This document shows positions 54,410-64,000 of a stretch of DNA of 64,000 nucleotides, piece by piece. Made by a program: the position numbers and the translations under genes. The stretch covers positions 6,078,501 to 6,142,500 of the forward strand of contig OX344755.2 of assembly GCA_947034885.2 (NCBI GenBank), written 5' to 3'. Each line of letters begins with the position of its first letter. Positions within the stretch are counted from its first letter, which is position 1. The DNA comes from Thuidium tamariscinum. Taxonomy: Eukaryota; Streptophyta; Bryopsida; Hypnales; Thuidiaceae. The notes below the pieces were generated by a model. It searched no databases. It was not told where the DNA came from and worked only from the letters and a program-made list of their open reading frames with translations.

Positions 54410-57400
54410 ACCCTCTCAATTTGTTCACTTGTATATATTTGATCATTACATTATTTTTCAGCCTTCTAAGAGTCTGTATTGGGGTTCACTTGTTCCTCAA
54501 AATTGTTCTTTGCACAATGAATCAACCTTTGCTAGTTTGATTTTTTGGATTCAAAGATAAAACAAAATCTTGTTGTTTTTGTCAAAAATATTCAAAATGT
54601 ATTAATAAAAACTAAAAATTGATTTGAAAAACTTATTTTCTTAGAATTTTATTTTCAGAAAAATATTTTCAATAATCAATCAAAAAATAATTAATTAATT
54701 AGTATTATTTGATGTGGCAATGTCTTGACCATGTCATCTTGCTTATGTGGTAGAATTCTTAGAGTTCCCCACAACATTCCCGAGATTCCTATAGCACTCT
54801 CAAAGTTTACACTACATGAGAATCCACAATCTTCTAAATGCCTCAAAAATCATGTAATGTCTCTAAGAATTTTAGAAAACCAAATCCTAATAGGATATTG
54901 GACACATGTGTATGTTAATCCTGAAGGACAAGCTAGGCCCCTTGGACTTGGTTATGAGACAATTGTTGTCAAGCAATTTTTTAAATATTTTTCTTAAATG
55001 TTTCAACTTATTAGACCTTCTTCAATAGTAAGTATGACTTATCAAGGTTCTAAAGTCAAAACACTATTTCTTCATTATTTACTTTTGCATATCTTAATGG
55101 TACAACTTTGAACAAACAACAAGATCTATAGCCTAGTTCAATGAGATTTTTATTCCCCTTTAGACTCTTTTTTAGATAAGTGAAGGTCATTAAAGGATTA
55201 TTACTACCATTTCTATTATGAAAGAAAATTTGGAAAAAATAATTTCTTCATAATGTACATATTTTATGTTTGGCAATGTACTAATATCAACACTTATATA
55301 TAGGCAATTATAAGATGATAAAAATAAATTATTTCTCTAATTATATACTCCCTCTACTCCAAAACTAGGGTTGCTATTTTGTGAGGATGAACTTGTAAGC
55401 TTGTGAACATACAATTTTTTAAAGATTCTTCAAGACAAAAGTGTAGGTACCCACATTGGCCTTTGTTAGGATCCATGCTACTACAAGATAATCATCAATA
55501 AAATGAAATTAGTACATCTAAGCTTTTTCTACACATAATAAGATCCTATAAAAGAATCTTTTTTCCAAAATCTAAACAACTTCGTTGACCTACAATTCAA
55601 GAGGAAATAATTGATACATACCTTCTTATTAACCTTAAGAAGACTTACAATGTTGTAAAACAATGATCAACCAAAATAAAATTTAGTATAGCAAAGATCC
55701 TTATAAACAATACAAAATCTAAACAACTTCAATAACAATACATTAATAAAAAATTATTAATAACTTACCATAGGCCCCAAGAAGATCTACATTATTATTG
55801 GACAATGATCAATAAATATTTTGAACAAATTTATTTCCACCTCCATTCACCTTTCATATCAATTGAGTTCTTCATCTTAATAATGTATACTTCTAAGTAA
55901 ATTTTCATTTGAATTCTATGTAACTACGGTAATAGGTTCATGGTAGTAAGTACTAAAGTTCATTAAAAATAATAAATTTTGGTCCAAATTTTAAGACATA
56001 ATCTATCTCTACAATTACTATTAAGTTCTCTAAGGCTTCTTCAAATTTTTAAGTTCTACTCTAACAAGATCTTTGCTCTATGCTCACAAAATAGCTCCAC
56101 TCTACTTTAAGTACATGTTGTGTAAAAATTTCAAAGAAGAGAAAACAAAAATTCCATTTGTAATGAGTTTTTTCAAATCTCCATGTTGCCAAAAAAAATG
56201 CAATTTGGGCATGAAGGGGTTAGTAATGAAAATACATTTTTGAGTTGCTATAAATTATTGAAAACTTCCCAACTAGAATGTGCATATATACATACAAAAG
56301 CATTGTATTTGAATAAGTATATAGTGAATTAACATATCTATTACATAATTTTTTGTTCTAAAGAAATGATTTTAAGAATTTCTATTATTATTGAAGTATT
56401 AAAAATTTACTATTAGAAAAAATTAATGATGTTTTTATAATAAAATAATTTGACTACATTATACTAATCAATATATCATGTAGTTTTAGTCAATTATTAT
56501 AATATTCATTTACTAATAGAATTTAAAAAAAAATTGGCAATATAGATAATAGATTCATTCTTGATAAAATCTTCAAAACATAATATAATATTCAACGTCC
56601 TATAGCATTAACAATTAAATTCTTGAATTTTTAAAATTCTAGTTCAAAAATACTATATAAATTAATTACAATAATGCATCTCATATCAATTGAATTTACT
56701 CAAGTAATATTGATCTTCTAAATGAATCTTTATTGTCTCTATACATAAGACTTCATATTTTGTCTATAGAGATAGTGCTACAACTTGAATAATTTAAACA
56801 TTCTTTGCTAACTTAGGATTAGGGATACCCTAAGTTTCTACATTTGTGGATATGTTTTACAAAATACAATACAAAATAGTGTTTGAATGGTGACCTTTTA
56901 ACAAAGTTGTAAAATATGGTCTATAGATTGTATTCATATAGTTAGATCAATTGCTACATTTAATGATATTTACCAATAAAATTTGAACCCCCAAATGGAT
57001 ACTTGTTTTTAAAATTGACTATTCATCAAGTTTTTATTATTTTATAGTTCAAAATGTTAAATTCTAATTAATGAAATTATTTGAGATTATTATTTTTGCT
57101 TATTTATTGGAGCCTTTTTTAAAGAGTCATTTTTGGAATTGAAAAAATTATGTTTTGAGGTTAGACATACTTAAATTTCTTTAACTATAGAAGATTTGCA
57201 TTCACTCTTGTTTAAAATTAAACTTTTGGTTATTTAGGAATTAATACTTGAACATTGGTGGGGATCACACTGATTCCTAGAGCAAAAAGAATGTACAAAA
57301 TATATCAAAACATATGCCATTGAATTGACAAATCAACCATAAGCATTTTTCCTATGGATGTCATTTTAACAACTTAAACTTATTATGCTCAATTATAACA

Positions 57401-58270
57401 CCATACAATATATGCAAATTTTGCAACTTCTCAAACATTTAAGAGGTGAAATAATGATTTACTTAGGTTGGTTTGTTTTATGTAGTGAATGAAGTTTTAG
57501 TAAATTTTTAGTGAAAAAAGACCAAAATTTGCAATGAATATGAGAAGTTATAATTTTTTTGAAATGCTAAGCATTTGTTAAAGTGGATTGCTATTTTAGT
57601 TCATAGGTGTTATAATAACCACATGACCTAGTTTTGTAAATGGGATATGATTTATCCCCAAAACAATTCTCTTGTATGTAATTGGCATGGGTTTAAAAAT
57701 TGTCCCTCTCTAATTGAAAATGGAACATTCATTACCATATTTCTACTACTTAAAAACTATACATTTATGTTTTATAATTTTTCTTTTGTACATACATTGC
57801 CTTTTTTTTCCCCAGCCTTTTTCTCTTTTCATCCATTTGAAGGTTGAATTTCATCTCAATTGCTTCCCATTTTGTATAGACACTTGTATAGGGTAAATTG
57901 GCCATTAACCGGACGCATTCAAAATCTAGACACTGTCATCGTACACACTATACTGTACATCATGGTGTACAAATGGAATGAGAAATCAAACAACTGTACA
58001 GTTGCCGCACTTCGTGTGGTGAAGGGCTATGTTATTTTTTTCAAAAGATTTCATTCACGCTGCTTTCAAGTTGCAACAAAATTTGCAAGAAAGAACCTTT
58101 TTTTGTATATTTTTTTGGAGTCAAGGTCAATGTGGCATTGAACAATTGTGTCAAATTTGAGAGCTTGCAAGTACCTATTGAGTATTGAGTTATAGAGAAG
58201 GATTTGAATTTGCTTTGTGTGGTAATTGGTAAGGTTACTCTAGACCAAGTACTGGTATTGAACTTTCGCA
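54410..58270. other. AT-rich intergenic DNA before the right-hand gene
   Basis: About 3.9 kb, very AT-rich, with no recognised coding sequence. TACTCCCTCTACTCCAAAA at 55347 resembles a Stowaway terminus, but no partner end was found. Composition becomes richer in GC from about 58.3 kb. Confidence 0.4.
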
Positions 58271-58288
58271 TATCAATTCTTCAGTTTA

Positions 58289-58307
58289 CACCCTAAACCC
58301 TAAACCC
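58289..58307. promoter_or_regulatory. Telo-box-like motif upstream of the right-hand locus
   Basis: ACCCTAAACCCTAAACCC gives two and a half telomere-type units. Such telo-boxes (AAACCCTAA) occur in plant promoters. It lies at the compositional switch to genic DNA but about 2 kb from the first coding exon, so a role is uncertain. Confidence 0.4.
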
Positions 58308-58770
58308 AAACTAGATCCTTTTGTAGGGGCGATCTGAAGAGCCTGGTCACTCACTTTGTTTCCTTCGCTGCAAGTGAAAGTGAAGTCCGCACACAAGACA
58401 TCTGCAAGATCTTCCTACGGATTCAAGAATGTGATTCCACTGCAAAAGTGCACACCAGATGCTGTTGGAAACAAATTGGGGTTGCAGATATAAACTTGTG
58501 AACGATCGCAAGGAAAGAGGTGCCGCTAGGCCGGGAAAGATCGAGGCGCAGGGGAACTGGAAATTCCATAGAAGACACAGGTAGAGATGTCAGAGAGTCA
58601 GGGGACTTTGGAATTAACTGACATCCCGTTGAAGAGTTCGACGCAATTGACGACACTGCTGTAGTAAGTTCATGATGCTTTTCTGCCATAGCATTTGAGT
58701 TTCGCACGATTGATCAATGCCCTCGTCATGGCTCAGACTGTGAACTCAATCATCATGTCGAGGAGGTACG

Positions 58771-59390
58771 GTAATTGATGTGAACATCAATTGCGGAACG
58801 TTTAGTTACTCGTGTTGCAAAGCTGGCCATGGAAATAATGAATTAGGTTATTTACGCCGAATTAATTACTGCCAGAGCTCACGGGGTGCAGGAATCAAGC
58901 AGCAGCGAAGCTTGTGTGCTGAATCCATTGAGAGAATAGTAAGCGAGCTCCGTGAGTAGATTATGATAACTTAGTCTGTTTGTCCAGGTAATTGTCGTGA
59001 ATGGATAAGTGGACTCAATGCGGGACGTGCATTTATCAAACTGGCTAGGGAATGATGAATTAGGTTACTTACACCAAATTAACTAATACCGCAGCTCACG
59101 AGTGTTGGAATCGAGTAGTGTAGGTTCTGCTGAATCCATTCGAGAGGATATTAAGCTAGATCAATGTGAGTACTAATCAGTTTGTGGAAGTAATTGTTGT
59201 GAAAAGAGAAGTCGACTCAATGCGGAAATGTTCATGTGTGAAGCTGGCGATGGGGAATGATGAATTAGGTTTGTTCCTCCGAATTACTCAATGCCGCCAC
59301 TCCCGCAGTCTTGGAATTAAGTACTGGAGTGTAGCTTGTGCTGAATCCATGGAGGGAACATTACGCCCAATGTACAGTTTGTTGACTCCT
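58771..59390 (+). repeat. Three-copy diverged tandem repeat of about 205 bp
   Basis: Units begin at about 58771, 58988 and 59190 with GTAATTGNNGTGAA. Each continues with CTCAATGCGG, AAGCTGGC, AATGATGAATTAGGTTA, CCGAATTA, CAGNCTCNCG, a GGAATNAAGTA block, GCTGAATCCAT and GAGNGAAT. Units differ widely, so the duplication is old. They lie upstream of the membrane-protein gene in GC-richer DNA. The open frame at 59166-59444 runs over unit 3 but is not conserved in units 1 and 2, so I do not call it coding. Confidence 0.8.
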
Positions 59391-59444
59391 GCCGCATTCG
59401 ATTGCAATGTTGACCGGTATGAAGATGATTGTAACGATGTTTAA

Positions 59445-60275
59445 ATCCATTCCATTCATATGATTGCGGTAGTTCGCCGAAGTGTATGTAGCGGAGTATA
59501 TGCTAAAGCGGACAAGAAGATTCTACCCTAGCAAACCCTATCTCCGTGGCCTGGAGCCTCTAGCTTGTCTTTTGGAGGTATTTTAATGGAATCTCTCTCA
59601 ACAATCGCAAACTCATGAAACAACTTCCTTACCACCGACGTTGCGGAGTGGATCTATTATGCGCAGTGACGAAAGTCAGCGCGGTCAAGATTGGTGCAAG
59701 CGTACTTAGTAAAGGTAGTCACAGCTTCTTCAGTGCGGCAAATTTCTCCGAAGAATGAACAGTTCGTAAGGAAGAACGGCGTTCGAGACTTCGAGAACGT
59801 TCTTGCTTCCTAGCTCAGCTTGAGTTTGCCAACTAACTTAAATCTGAGAGATTGGGCTGTGATTCGAGTTCAAAGACTATAACGACAGATTAAACCGGTT
59901 AATTAGTTCGAAATCGAAGTCCGAAAGTGTCGAATTGGAATATTCGACATAGCTTCGAAACAATGGTTGGCAGTGATGTAAAGTCCAATATCCGGGGTTC
60001 CCACTGTATGGAATTTCTATTTTCATTTGCGTTCGGAAGACGGTGAGCTCCGTCGAATTCGCATCCTCCAGGTGTGCGGGGGTTATTATTATTTTCTTTC
60101 GCTCGTAGACACGTACCACAAAGTATTTCAGTAGTGCCATCATGTTAGTTAGAGAACTCGAGGTGTGCGCGGCAACTTTTTGATTGTTCCGTCCTTTTCA
60201 CGGAGTTCTTGTGAAGAGATTCGGGGAGCAGTATGTTGGATGTTGGATGTTGGAGCACTGGGTTTGGGGTTGAAG
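59445..60275 (+). promoter_or_regulatory. Probable promoter and 5' untranslated region of the membrane-protein gene
   Basis: GC-richer, non-repetitive DNA leading to the first coding exon. No TATA box in a convincing position was identified. Short open frames on both strands (59877-60143 minus and others) have no recognisable features. The transcription start cannot be fixed. Confidence 0.35.
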
Positions 60276-63200
60276 ATGCCGGATAAGCCGGAGCAGGTGT
60301 TGTCAACTGCGATGGGGCTGGACGTAGAAGTAGGAAGGAGTAGGGAAGATGAAGATGGTGAGGAGAGCGATGATCAAACCGATGACGAATCGACGAGTAC
60401 ACCGCCTTCGATGGACCGCGGAGGCCAGTCCCCCTGTCTTTGTCAGCAATTCGAGCACCAGACTTTCTTACGGAGACTTGAACAGGAGGCTCATGTGGAA
60501 TGTCAATGGTAAGATTGGTTTGAGCTCAATTCAAGGCTTGTTGCAAATTGCGTCTCTCTCTGTAGAGCCTCTACTGGAAGTTTTTCAAATACTTGCGAGG
60601 TGGCGTGTCGAAGAATTAACAATCTTCGGCGGAGAGCGCTTGAACTAGCGTTTGCCTTAACTTTTGCAGATGAAAGTTTCCTGTGCACTTTCTTTTGCGA
60701 AATTCTTTTGAATCTTGAATTCTGACGTAGCGCTTCTAAGGGTAGTACCAGGGCAGCCTGAGGTCGTCGTGTTCGTGGCTCGACGTTGTAAATTATCGAG
60801 TTGATGAGAGTGTCGTGGATTGCAGGATGACATTTTTTAAGGAGCTTGTATACCATTTAATTTTCCCTCTATCGTTGCCTCTGCTCTACTGGTTTGAAGG
60901 CGGGGTGAATGGCATCGTAAATCGGCAATTTTGGGGTTCACGAGTTGCAATCAGACAATGGATTTTTGCCATCGCTTGTAAGTTACACAGCTATTGCTAT
61001 AAACCCTAGTTTTGACAGTTTTAGTTTTGCAACATTATGTCGAGCGCTACCTTGACGGGCATGTTCTAACTGAAGCGGGGGCTTGAATGTTGTGCAGTTT
61101 ATTCGATGAACGTAATCTCGAGGTTTTTTGTTGTTCCTGACATTGTCATCGCAAACATGTTGATCATTATGACGTATTTGGTAAGCTTTTCTAAGCTCCT
61201 TGAATTTTTTTTTGCCGTTCCGTCAATCTGCTCGCTCAAAGTTTCAATGTCGTTGTTTGGTTTGAATAATTGAGTATCTCACTGCCTGCAATCAGACGCT
61301 CTGAAAGGTGTACCAGGGTTAAATAGATTCAGTCTGCATGTGGATGTTATTGACACGATAATGTCATCTGTTAAGTTTTTGCTGCTCAAGTGAACCTGCA
61401 GTTCTTGTGGTTCTGAAACTGTTTGGGGTTGTGTGCTTGAGGAAGATTTTGGCAACCAAGTACGGATTCTACACGAAGTCTGACATGAAAGAAATGCGAG
61501 AGAAAGTATTGCCGCAGGAGGCATTGGACGACCGCACTGTAAGTTCCTCGGATGTGATGCGCCTGATTCCATTTCTTGGAATTGGAACGTATGCTTTATA
61601 CACATTTTTTCAATTTAGTTCCGCTCCTTTTCCGGAGATGCAATCCGTTGCATGGTTCTTCTGCTCGGTTTTAGGGGTGTACTTTGCGAGTCTCGAAAGT
61701 CCAGGTTTACTTTCTGGTTATTCCACTTAATTTTAATGATCTGATTTTGTTGAGCAGCGAAGATCGTCAACTTTACCTGATGAATTAATGTAGTGATTAT
61801 TAAACTCATCCAACCATACTTTGACATTGCCAGCTTTTTCTAGCATGGACGAATCCGATCCCTCTACGAATTTTGAAGCGACAGCTGCTGCTAGCTGCCT
61901 CCCGTAACAACATGTTGAAGTGTTCCCAAACACTACGTGTGGTGCCGGGCGCCTCTAGAAACACTGTTAAGGAGATCATGCACCAGCTATCTCATGAGAA
62001 AGTGAGTCGCTTCTTCCTGATGATTCATTATCGAGACTTGGGGTGGACTCGCAGTCCGAATCTGGACAGGCATTAACGTTTCTGATACCAAACCGGTGAT
62101 GCATTTAGATATGACTACCATGAACAATCTACAGAAGGGTTTACATTTTTGCTTGTTTTTGTGCAGCAGGGATCGTCTACTTTCATGCGAACTGGCAGGG
62201 TAAGGGTCTGCAAAAGCCGAAAACCATCGAAAGTCGAAGCGGTCAATTGTGCATATTGCGTGAAAAATTCTTGCACGGACAGGGAAATGGAAGATCGATG
62301 GGTACAATTGATCATGAGCCGACTTCACCATGATCCAAAATGTCAACTGCCAGAGAGCGCTGAAATGTCTTCAGAAGAGGATAGTAGATTTGAAAGTAGT
62401 AAAGCGGCAGGTGATGTGGACAATGACGACGCTCCATTCAAGAAAGATAAGACTACGAATGACCTAGTCGACCTTCCAGCAATTTTGTTGGCCGCTCATC
62501 TTCTCCAGCAGTCAGGTTACCTCCTTTCGTATGTTCCATCACCCCTCGCTCAAGTTTATAGCATTTTATTACCGTCGACAATTTTATTCATTTTAAGGAT
62601 TATGTTACATTGGATTAAGTAGCCTTCACGAAGTATTTCTATTGAAAACGTCGACATGATCCTACTTTCCAGATCTGAACAAACAACAAAGTAGTCAATG
62701 ACTGTTTCTACTGTAAACAAATGTTTGAAGGTGGACTAAACTGATTATCCAATTGCGTTTTACATGTTACTAGAGTTTTAGGCATCTTATGAGCTGCTAA
62801 TTGTCCAGGAAGAAGAAGCTCGGGCACCAGTTACTGAAGAATCCGATGCGTGTGGTGTTTGCTTCCGGAGTTGTTGGCTTTATACATACTGCCATCCCAT
62901 ATATCATTCGTGGTATCACAGGTATGCTATGCGACATTTGTATCTTTCCAGTGTCAAAGAACTTGATGCAAATAAAATGTTCATTAGTAAATTTTGTCAT
63001 GGTTGAGTGAAATCAAGCTTACTTGCAAGAAACTGGAGCCAATCCCCATGGTAGCCTCATAAGTGTAAGCGGACAGTCTACATTATTCGGGTTATAAATC
63101 ACAGGCATATATATTATCATGAATTTCGATTGAGAGTTAAGTGTCCAGGTGGTCTACGTCCGAAGGACTTTGATACGAATTTTGATCATGAATGCTTGAA

Positions 63201-63800
63201 TTGGTTATGATGGCTTCCAGGAAAACCATATATTTGGGGAGGCAATGCTTGGTATGTGCATGTTGCAAATTTGTGCAGCATCGTTATCAACTCTCAATGC
63301 ATGTAAGCACTGCCTACGCCTCAATGTTGTTGTTATTGGATTTTATGATACGTGTGGAGAACATATTCATGTGCTGTCTTCTTGGACTGCGATCTTACCC
63401 TGTTAGGTGACACTCATTCAGGTCCGCAAGTGTGACATTCATGATAGCTGGAGTTGCAGACTTCCGTAGACGATATTTCGCGGCCCGGCTATTAAACACC
63501 TTACTGAAGGATGGATGCATTGGGACGGAATCTGTTTGCCCTGTAAAAATCGAGTCTGTTGAAACTGACGCATGTTTTCGGGAGGTGAGAAAGCAAGAAG
63601 AGCGGCGGAAATCGGAGTATCACACTGGAGTGGCTGTCGACTATGGTCGCGCCTCTTCCATTGTAGGATGGTGGGCAATGAGAGTATTGGTTCTAGATTT
63701 TGGTCTCGTATTTTCGAAGCGTGTGAAGGTTACCTCTGATCCCTTTATCCTTGCGTCCTTACACCATAATGTTGGCACACCCCGCCTAATAGGATCTTTT
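60276..63800 (+). CDS. Multi-exon gene for a predicted multi-pass membrane protein, family unrecognised
   Basis: Eight coding exons can be chained with GT-AG introns and matching phases: 60276-60508, 60826-60977, 61402-61538, 61834-62001, 62167-62528, 62809-62921, 63221-63302 and 63422 onward. Exon 1 encodes an acidic, disordered N-terminus (SREDEDGEESDDQTDDES). Exon 2 starts a hydrophobic segment (LVYHLIFPLSLPLLYWF), continued across the next junction by IFAIA and LVVLKLFGVVCL. Exon 5 holds a Cys-containing stretch (CAYCVKNSC), an acidic linker and then LPAILLAAHLLQQSGYLL. Exon 6 has VVFASGVVGFIHTAIPYIIR, exon 7 GKPYIWGGNAWYVHV, exon 8 VTFMIAGVADFRRRYFAARL. About five to seven membrane segments are likely. 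The 3' end of exon 8 is uncertain, and the gene may continue past the window. The start was chosen as the first sensible Met in frame; Met at 60240 is an alternative. I do not recognise the family and propose no function. Confidence 0.65.
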
Positions 63801-64000
63801 CACATTTTATGATGTCTCTCTGGGATCGTGTGGATGACTATCGATTGTTTTGTGAGTATTTCATATTTGTTCATTTTTCTAGACCTATTCTATGTGCTCC
63901 GCCATTTGGCTGAACTGCAGTGCTTTGGTGGTTCACAGTATTACGCCAGCTACTTCTGTATTTACTGCGGAGTGTTGATGGCTTTCCTCCTAATAGTGCT

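Noticed and set aside
55345-55370. Stowaway-like terminus TACTCCCTCTACTCCAAAA
   Set aside because: No inverted partner with TA was found downstream, so a single 17-bp resemblance is not enough.
58423-58707. 94-codon minus-strand open frame with Ser/Pro-rich sequence
   Set aside because: Composition is plausible, but there is no motif, no homology I recognise and no splice partner.
59166-59444. 92-codon open frame near the right-hand gene
   Set aside because: It covers unit 3 of the 205-bp tandem repeat; units 1 and 2 do not preserve the frame.
60815-61009. Reading 60815-61009 as a separate small membrane protein
   Set aside because: It is better explained as exon 2 of the multi-exon gene, because its acceptor at 60825 and donor at 60978 keep the frame with both neighbours.
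61101-61179. Possible extra exon AVYSMNVISRFFVVPDIVIA
   Set aside because: It has AG and GT borders, but its phase does not fit between exons 2 and 3, which already join in frame.
1-64000. tRNA, rRNA and CRISPR-like arrays
   Set aside because: No cloverleaf with conserved boxes, no rRNA segments and no regularly spaced identical repeats of CRISPR type were seen by eye; a tRNA scan was not possible.

Overview
This is nuclear DNA of a land plant. The evidence is plant-type telomere-like motifs (TTTAGGG/CCCTAAA), GT-AG introns, a gene fragment resembling the plant actin-binding protein SCAB1, and plant Ty1/copia and hAT element families. The relic transposase at 24.9-27.7 kb belongs to a family (DUF7869-type, with GHTHEDID and GHGDVRYTHY motifs) that I know mainly from mosses, lycophytes, ferns and liverworts. 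A non-seed plant is therefore most likely, but the species cannot be fixed from the sequence.

Layout. Two host loci, richer in GC, bracket about 56 kb of AT-rich, gene-free repeat DNA. At the left edge (235-492, minus strand) is one N-terminal exon of a SCAB-like gene, with its upstream region reaching to about 2.05 kb. At the right edge (60,276 to about 63,800, plus strand) is a gene with at least eight exons encoding a predicted multi-pass membrane protein of a family I do not recognise. Its reading phases agree across all seven introns. A three-copy repeat of about 205 bp (58,771-59,390) and a telo-box lie upstream of it.

The repeat block is a stack of mobile elements, many placed by their own target-site duplications. 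There are piggyBac-like TTAA-bounded MITEs (3.4-4.2, 7.8-8.8, 48.9 kb) and TA-flanked Tc1/mariner-like MITEs (7.6, 8.8, 51.0, 53.8 kb). Mutator-like MITEs with 9-bp duplications lie at 49.9-54.4 kb, Tourist-like elements with TTA/TAA duplications at 51.1 and 52.7 kb, and hAT-like elements with 8-bp duplications at 9.25 and 43.9 kb. A CACTA-like hairpin sits at 20.5 kb. Several are nested: the copy at 7,568-9,569 holds three other elements.

Larger fossils are a probable long LTR (10.1-11.7 kb), a 3-kb inverted repeat (11.8-14.8 kb), a hAT transposase relic split by a foldback element (15.3-17.5 kb), and a nest of Ty1/copia pieces with three LTRs (18.4-24.3, 38.1-38.3, 42.1-45.35 kb). The minus-strand DUF7869-type relic has a palindrome-bearing 30-bp tandem array just upstream. 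At 35.7-38.1 kb is an unrecognised decayed coding relic with a ParB/DGQHR-like motif. At 29.75-32.3 kb is a strongly diverged array with a period near 175 bp, possibly an old satellite.

No rRNA, tRNA or CRISPR was seen. The two host loci show no functional link to each other.
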